From Halomonas citrativorans (GTDB lineage Bacteria > Pseudomonadota > Gammaproteobacteria > Pseudomonadales > Halomonadaceae), in the NCBI RefSeq assembly GCF_900163645.1, contig NZ_FUKM01000020.1, positions 24,534 through 88,533 on the forward strand: a stretch of DNA of 64,000 bases. Direction: 5' to 3'. Positions within the stretch are counted from its first letter, which is position 1. Each line of letters starts with the position of its first letter. The notes below the pieces were generated by a model. That model saw nothing but the letters and a program-made list of their open reading frames with translations. It did no database searches and was not told where the DNA came from. Positions 60,169-64,000 of the stretch are shown in pieces. Position numbers and translations under genes: made by a program.

Positions 60169-61998
60169 ATGTGTGGCATCGTCGCTGCTGTAGCGCAACG
60201 TAACGTGCAAGACATACTGTTGGAAGGGCTTAAGCGCCTGGAGTATCGCGGTTACGATTCAGCGGGCATGACGGTGTTGAACGATCATAACCAGCTCACT
60301 CGTCATCGCGCAGTTGGTAAGGTCGCAGCCCTTGAGAGTGAGCTGAATAGTGCGCCGCTGCCGGGAGCTTCGGGGATTGCTCACACGCGCTGGGCAACTC
60401 ACGGAAAACCTTCAAAAGCCAATGCCCACCCGCACCATAGCGGTGACTGCGTCAGCGTGGTGCATAACGGCATTATTGAAAACTACGAATATATAAAAGA
60501 GACGCTGCAGGCAAGTGGCTATACGTTTAGCTCGGAAACCGACACCGAAGTCATTGCTCATTTGTTGGCAGACAAGTTGCAGGGTGGTCTCAGCTTGTTT
60601 GAGGCAACCCAGCAAATTGTGAACGGCCTGGGCGGTGCGTATGCGCTGGGCGTTATGAGTATTAAGGAGCCGGGCGTAGTCGTAGGTGCACGCCAGGGAA
60701 GCCCGCTGGTGGTGGGGGTGGGTATGGGTGAAGCGTTTTTAGCCTCAGACCCACTTGCCTTGCTACAAGTAACGGATCGCTTTATTTATCTGGAAGAAGG
60801 CGATGTGGTCGAGCTGAGCGAAAAGGGTGCTATCCGGATTGTCGATAAAGATGGCAGCTCAGTCACACGGTCGGTACATGTTTTTGAGCATGGCGATGGT
60901 GTTGCCAGCAAAGGCAATTACCGCCATTACATGCTTAAAGAAATCTTCGAGCAGCCCACCGTGATTGAGGCGGCCCTGGAAGGGCGCTTGAGCGCGGACA
61001 GTGTGTTGGTCGAGAGCTTTGGCCCTGATGCTCAAGCGCTTTTCCAGAAAACCCGCCAGGTCCATATCATTGCCTGTGGCACCAGTTATCACGCGGCGAT
61101 GGTGGCCCGCTACTGGCTTGAACGTTATGCAGGCGTGCCGGTACAGGTTGAGGTGGCCTCCGAGTATCGTTACCGCCATCCGGTCGTACCTGCCGATACG
61201 CTGTTCGTAACGCTCTCCCAGTCGGGTGAAACCGCTGACACGCTGGCGGCACTGCGTTTTGCCAAGACCCTGAACTATGTCGGCTCGCTGGCTATTTGCA
61301 ACGTACCGGGAAGCTCCCTGGTGCGTGAATCAGATATGACACTGATGACCCGTGCAGGCCCGGAAATTGGCGTTGCCTCCACCAAAGCGTTTACCACTCA
61401 GTTGGTGGCACTATTGCTTCTGACGCTGGCGATTAGCAAAGCGAAGGGGCAGGAAGAGCATGTGGGTATTGTGAAGGCGCTGCATTCGCTTGCTGATATC
61501 TGCCAACAGGTATTGATGCTGGATGGTCAGATTGAGCAGCTCTCCCAGGCGTTTGCTGAAAAGCACCATGCGCTGTTCTTGGGCCGTGGTGCGCACTACC
61601 CGATTGCGCTGGAAGGCGCGCTTAAGCTTAAGGAAATCTCTTATATTCACGCAGAAGCCTATCCGGCTGGTGAGCTTAAGCACGGCCCGCTGGCGCTGGT
61701 AGATAGCGAGATGCCGGTGATATCCGTCGCACCCAATGACGACCTGTTGGAAAAACTAAAATCCAACCTGCAGGAAGTCCGTGCCAGGGGTGGCCAGCTA
61801 TTTGTATTTGCCGATGAGAACGTGGGTATCAAGCCGCATGACAATATCCGGGTCATTGAGCTGCCGCATATTCACGAAGCCTTGGCACCGCTTTTATATA
61901 CACTTCCTCTCCAGCTTTTGAGCTACCACGTTGCAGTACTTAAAGGCACCGATGTTGATCAGCCGCGTAATCTGGCGAAAAGCGTGACGGTCGAGTAA
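60169..61998 (+). CDS. glmS: Glucosamine-fructose-6-phosphate aminotransferase
   Basis: A 609-residue enzyme (E. coli 609). The N-terminal glutaminase starts CGIVAAVAQRNVQDILLEGL, with the processed Cys2 nucleophile, then HTRWATHGKPSKANAHPH; the C-terminal double SIS isomerase holds IACGTSYHAAMVARYWLE, LSQSGETADTLAALRFAK and ESLAYPAGELKHGPL-like YPAGELKHGPLALVDSEMPV. The last residues PRNLAKSVTVE are invariant. It makes glucosamine-6-phosphate, the entry to amino-sugar synthesis. No glmS ribozyme is expected or seen. Confidence 0.98.
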   Translation: MCGIVAAVAQRNVQDILLEGLKRLEYRGYDSAGMTVLNDHNQLTRHRAVGKVAALESELNSAPLPGASGIAHTRWATHGKPSKANAHPHHSGDCVSVVHNGIIENYEYIKETLQASGYTFSSETDTEVIAHLLADKLQGGLSLFEATQQIVNGLGGAYALGVMSIKEPGVVVGARQGSPLVVGVGMGEAFLASDPLALLQVTDRFIYLEEGDVVELSEKGAIRIVDKDGSSVTRSVHVFEHGDGVASKGNYRHYMLKEIFEQPTVIEAALEGRLSADSVLVESFGPDAQALFQKTRQVHIIACGTSYHAAMVARYWLERYAGVPVQVEVASEYRYRHPVVPADTLFVTLSQSGETADTLAALRFAKTLNYVGSLAICNVPGSSLVRESDMTLMTRAGPEIGVASTKAFTTQLVALLLLTLAISKAKGQEEHVGIVKALHSLADICQQVLMLDGQIEQLSQAFAEKHHALFLGRGAHYPIALEGALKLKEISYIHAEAYPAGELKHGPLALVDSEMPVISVAPNDDLLEKLKSNLQEVRARGGQLFVFADENVGIKPHDNIRVIELPHIHEALAPLLYTLPLQLLSYHVAVLKGTDVDQPRNLAKSVTVE

Positions 61999-62050
61999 AC
62001 CACTGCCGCCTGGTATCAAATGGTTCGTTGAAGGCTCTTACGGCAATACC

Positions 62051-62081
62051 CTAAAGGTTGGATGAAGTGTCCAACCTTTAG
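62051..62081 (+). terminator. Perfect 12-bp hairpin after glmS
   Basis: A perfect 12-base inverted repeat (CTAAAGGTTGGA / TCCAACCTTTAG) with a 7-base loop, 52 bases after the glmS stop. There is no U-run. It could be a 3' stabilising stem of the glmUS mRNA or a weak terminator. An ATGGTTCG(T/C)TG direct repeat flanks it at 62020 and 62090. Confidence 0.45.
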
Positions 62082-62153
62082 GAGCGAGAATGGTTCGCTG
62101 GTTAGTATGACGTTCAGTGTTACCCGTCTATTATTCTACGTTTTCGTTCGCTT

Positions 62154-63779
62154 CTAACGCGTACCGAGCCTCGAAAGTGGCGAGAGCACCGCGTGCCACA
62201 CTTTTTCTTCCAAATGCGGCAACTGGCTTTTCTCCAGCTCGGTTAGGCCGTACTCATCCGGGGTTTTCAGAACGTCATGGAATTTGACGATACGGCAGTC
62301 GTAGCTGTCATCATCACGTTTTGCATTGGCAATATAGATGGGTAAGGCTTTAAGGTTTGCCAATTCTATAGCATCGTAGACCTTCACAATGTCGAATTTA
62401 ACAATATAGGCAAGCTTTGAATTGCGGCTTTCCGGGTGATAGCTGACGAAGTCACCGAACGCGTAAACCACCAGTGCATCTTGCTTGCCTTCGCGCGGGA
62501 TAAGTTCCGCTGGCTGGCTGACATGGGCGTGATTGCCAAGAATCGTGTCAACGCCGCAGTCAATCACCTTCTGAGCGGCTCTCCTGATATTCTCATGGGG
62601 GTACATCTCAAACTCCCACCCCCAGTGGCAGTAGGCGATAATCCAGTCCGCGCCCTTCGCTTTCGCTGCCACGACCTGCTTCTCAATAAGTGAGTAATCA
62701 GGTGCTGGATCTGCATCATTGAATCGAACGACATTAACCAGATAGGGCATATCGGCGGGAATATCTTTTTCGTAACCATTGAGGTCGAAGGTATATGCCA
62801 GCAAGGCGATCTTGATGCCGTTTTTATTAACCACGACGACATCATCCTGGTCAGCTTGGCTAGCGGCTGTGCCGGAATAGTAGGCCTCTGAATCTTCAAG
62901 TACTTTCAGGGTTTCCTTGATGCCTTCTACGCCCCCGTCCATGGCATGGTTGGTTGCCGTGCTGAAATAGTTGATTTTGGCTTCGTTGCGAAACTTCTGG
63001 AACATTGCCTCAGATGTATTCATGCGCGCGGGTTGGCCAGGAGACTGGATACGCCCCACGGTATTATTTTTATCAATAGTGGACTCCAGGTTGGCGCTTA
63101 CGATGTCGGCAGTACTGTAGAAGTTATTGATATCATCAAAAAGACGCTGTGTATTGTTTGGGGTCAGTGCGTCCACAGCAAGTAAATCTCCTGCGCATGA
63201 TACGGAGGCGCTTGCATAGGGCCCCTCTGTAGAACGTAGGTTTAGAAACTGAGACGCAAAAAAGTCCTCTAACTCCGACCCGGTTTCGGCAGCTTCAAGT
63301 TGATTGAACCAGTAGCGGTAAAGCCATTTGAGCTTTTGGAAGGAGTTTTCTGAAATATCATAAACGCCGGTTTCAGGCTGTGGGTAGTGGAACTCGTCGT
63401 AGAAAATATAGCTTATCAGGAGAAGTGCTTGTCGGATTAAGTCTCGCCTATTTGTTTTAATTGTGTCGATAATATCTTTAGGTGGCAGTTCTTTAGGCAT
63501 TACGCTTTCAATATCATTAAGCGTAATGCCTCTACTTAAAAGGTTAGGATCAGCCAATAGTGGCTGAAGCATCGCCAGGATCTGTGTTGGCCTCTTTGCT
63601 ACCATCCAGCCGCAAAGCGCCCGAAAGAGCTCCTCTTCCTTTGGAGTGATGGTTTCGGGCATGTCTAAGTCACCATGTGCTGCGCTCTGCAGCGTTGCGA
63701 GCACCTCATCTTCATTCTCCTCAAGGTAATCCTTAAGTTTTTTCAAGATGTCATGGATATTGTCTAGATATGCATCCAT
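62154..63779 (-). CDS. CapA-family (poly-gamma-glutamate-type) protein with N-terminal extension
   Basis: About 541 residues. The C-terminal two-thirds is a CapA/PgsA-like metallophosphatase domain: ADIVSANLESTIDKNNTVG, FSTATNHAMDGGVEGIKETL, IAYCHWGWEFEMYPHENIRR and CGVDTILGNHAHVSQPAELI. Such domains are linked to poly-gamma-glutamate capsule making and to other envelope functions. The first ~170 residues are acidic and helical, with no motif I recognise. No signal peptide or membrane anchor is seen from this start, unusual for CapA. The ATG at 63779 has AGGAG about 6 bases upstream. An upstream in-frame extension to 63944 would add a hydrophobic stretch (FLFLVVSIACIV) that could serve as an anchor. 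Confidence 0.72.
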   Translation of the reverse strand: MDAYLDNIHDILKKLKDYLEENEDEVLATLQSAAHGDLDMPETITPKEEELFRALCGWMVAKRPTQILAMLQPLLADPNLLSRGITLNDIESVMPKELPPKDIIDTIKTNRRDLIRQALLLISYIFYDEFHYPQPETGVYDISENSFQKLKWLYRYWFNQLEAAETGSELEDFFASQFLNLRSTEGPYASASVSCAGDLLAVDALTPNNTQRLFDDINNFYSTADIVSANLESTIDKNNTVGRIQSPGQPARMNTSEAMFQKFRNEAKINYFSTATNHAMDGGVEGIKETLKVLEDSEAYYSGTAASQADQDDVVVVNKNGIKIALLAYTFDLNGYEKDIPADMPYLVNVVRFNDADPAPDYSLIEKQVVAAKAKGADWIIAYCHWGWEFEMYPHENIRRAAQKVIDCGVDTILGNHAHVSQPAELIPREGKQDALVVYAFGDFVSYHPESRNSKLAYIVKFDIVKVYDAIELANLKALPIYIANAKRDDDSYDCRIVKFHDVLKTPDEYGLTELEKSQLPHLEEKVWHAVLSPLSRLGTR

Positions 63780-64000
63780 CAGCGAGCTCCTTTTTTGCTT
63801 GATAGTCTTTTTAACAGGAGGGTATCTGCTCTTTAAGTACACGGGGGTACTTATCCAGCGGGCTATCGCGTTAGTGAGAGCGTGTTTATTAACGATGCAA
63901 GCGATTGATACAACAAGAAATAAAAATACGGTGGCGTTACACACACTAGGTTCTGTACGAAAAGTCGGCTCGCAAGCAGAGGCCTATGCACGCCACGCAT
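63780..64000. other. Right-edge region upstream of the CapA-like gene
   Basis: About 220 bases with no convincing gene. It should hold the promoter of the CapA-like gene. If its true start is farther upstream, part of this is coding. Confidence 0.5.

Overview
The window is a chromosomal segment around the replication origin of a gammaproteobacterium. It has moderate-to-high GC, with dnaA-dnaN-recF-gyrB, rpmH-rnpA-yidC-mnmE, mnmG-rsmG-parA-parB and the atp operon, plus LPS-core heptose genes next to glyQ-glyS. The gene order resembles Pseudomonas and Oceanospirillales. Halomonas or a close relative is my best guess (inference from protein style and synteny, not a database match). I see no tRNA, rRNA, insertion sequence, prophage or CRISPR array.

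Layout. 1-8.3 kb: an envelope polysaccharide/LPS-core block of five glycosyltransferases (one cut by the window edge, one AT-rich), an OpgB-like membrane phosphoglycerol transferase, waaF and hldD. 8.4-13.1 kb: glyQ-glyS, a kinase-fold protein and gmhB. 13.2-19.5 kb: gyrB, recF, dnaN and dnaA, all on the minus strand. 19.5-20.0 kb: a DnaA-box-rich, AT-rich intergenic region. 20.0-23.8 kb: rpmH, rnpA, yidC, mnmE. 24-27.4 kb: rlmJ, an OmpA-like lipoprotein, hemW, rdgB. 27.7-32.1 kb: a complete one-direction curli (functional amyloid) locus csgD-E-F-G-B-A with a large major curlin, followed by a convergent small secreted protein of unknown function. 32.6-37 kb: hemL, thiD, hemJ and a CLC channel. 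37.1-41.1 kb: argC, erpA and a polar amino-acid ABC importer. 41.1-41.7 kb: a second DnaA-box-rich, very AT-rich intergenic region. 41.7-46 kb: mnmG, rsmG, parA, parB. 46.2-53.2 kb: the F1Fo ATP synthase operon atpIBEFHAGDC. 53.4-62 kb: mgtE, a PAP2 phosphatase, a CDF transporter, uppP, apbE, glmU and glmS. 62.2-63.8 kb: a CapA-family protein.

How the parts work together. The chromosome-maintenance parts are dnaA, dnaN, gyrB, recF, ParAB, four palindromic parS sites and two possible origins. Three parS sites match TGTTTCACGTGAAACA perfectly and one has a single mismatch. All lie at 11.6-16.4 kb, about 28 kb from parAB, and two are inside recF, where they are read as the peptide FHVK. Envelope supply is also concentrated here: hldD, gmhB and waaF for heptose, glmU/glmS for UDP-GlcNAc, and uppP and a PAP2 protein for the undecaprenyl carrier.

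Most notable points: the parS sites overlapping recF codons; two candidate oriC regions about 22 kb apart inside a DnaA-box-rich window; a curli locus sitting between the normally adjacent mnmE and mnmG blocks, with a 132-bp internal duplication in csgA and a candidate accessory protein; absence of yidD between rnpA and yidC; and a kinase-fold protein whose catalytic loop is degenerate.
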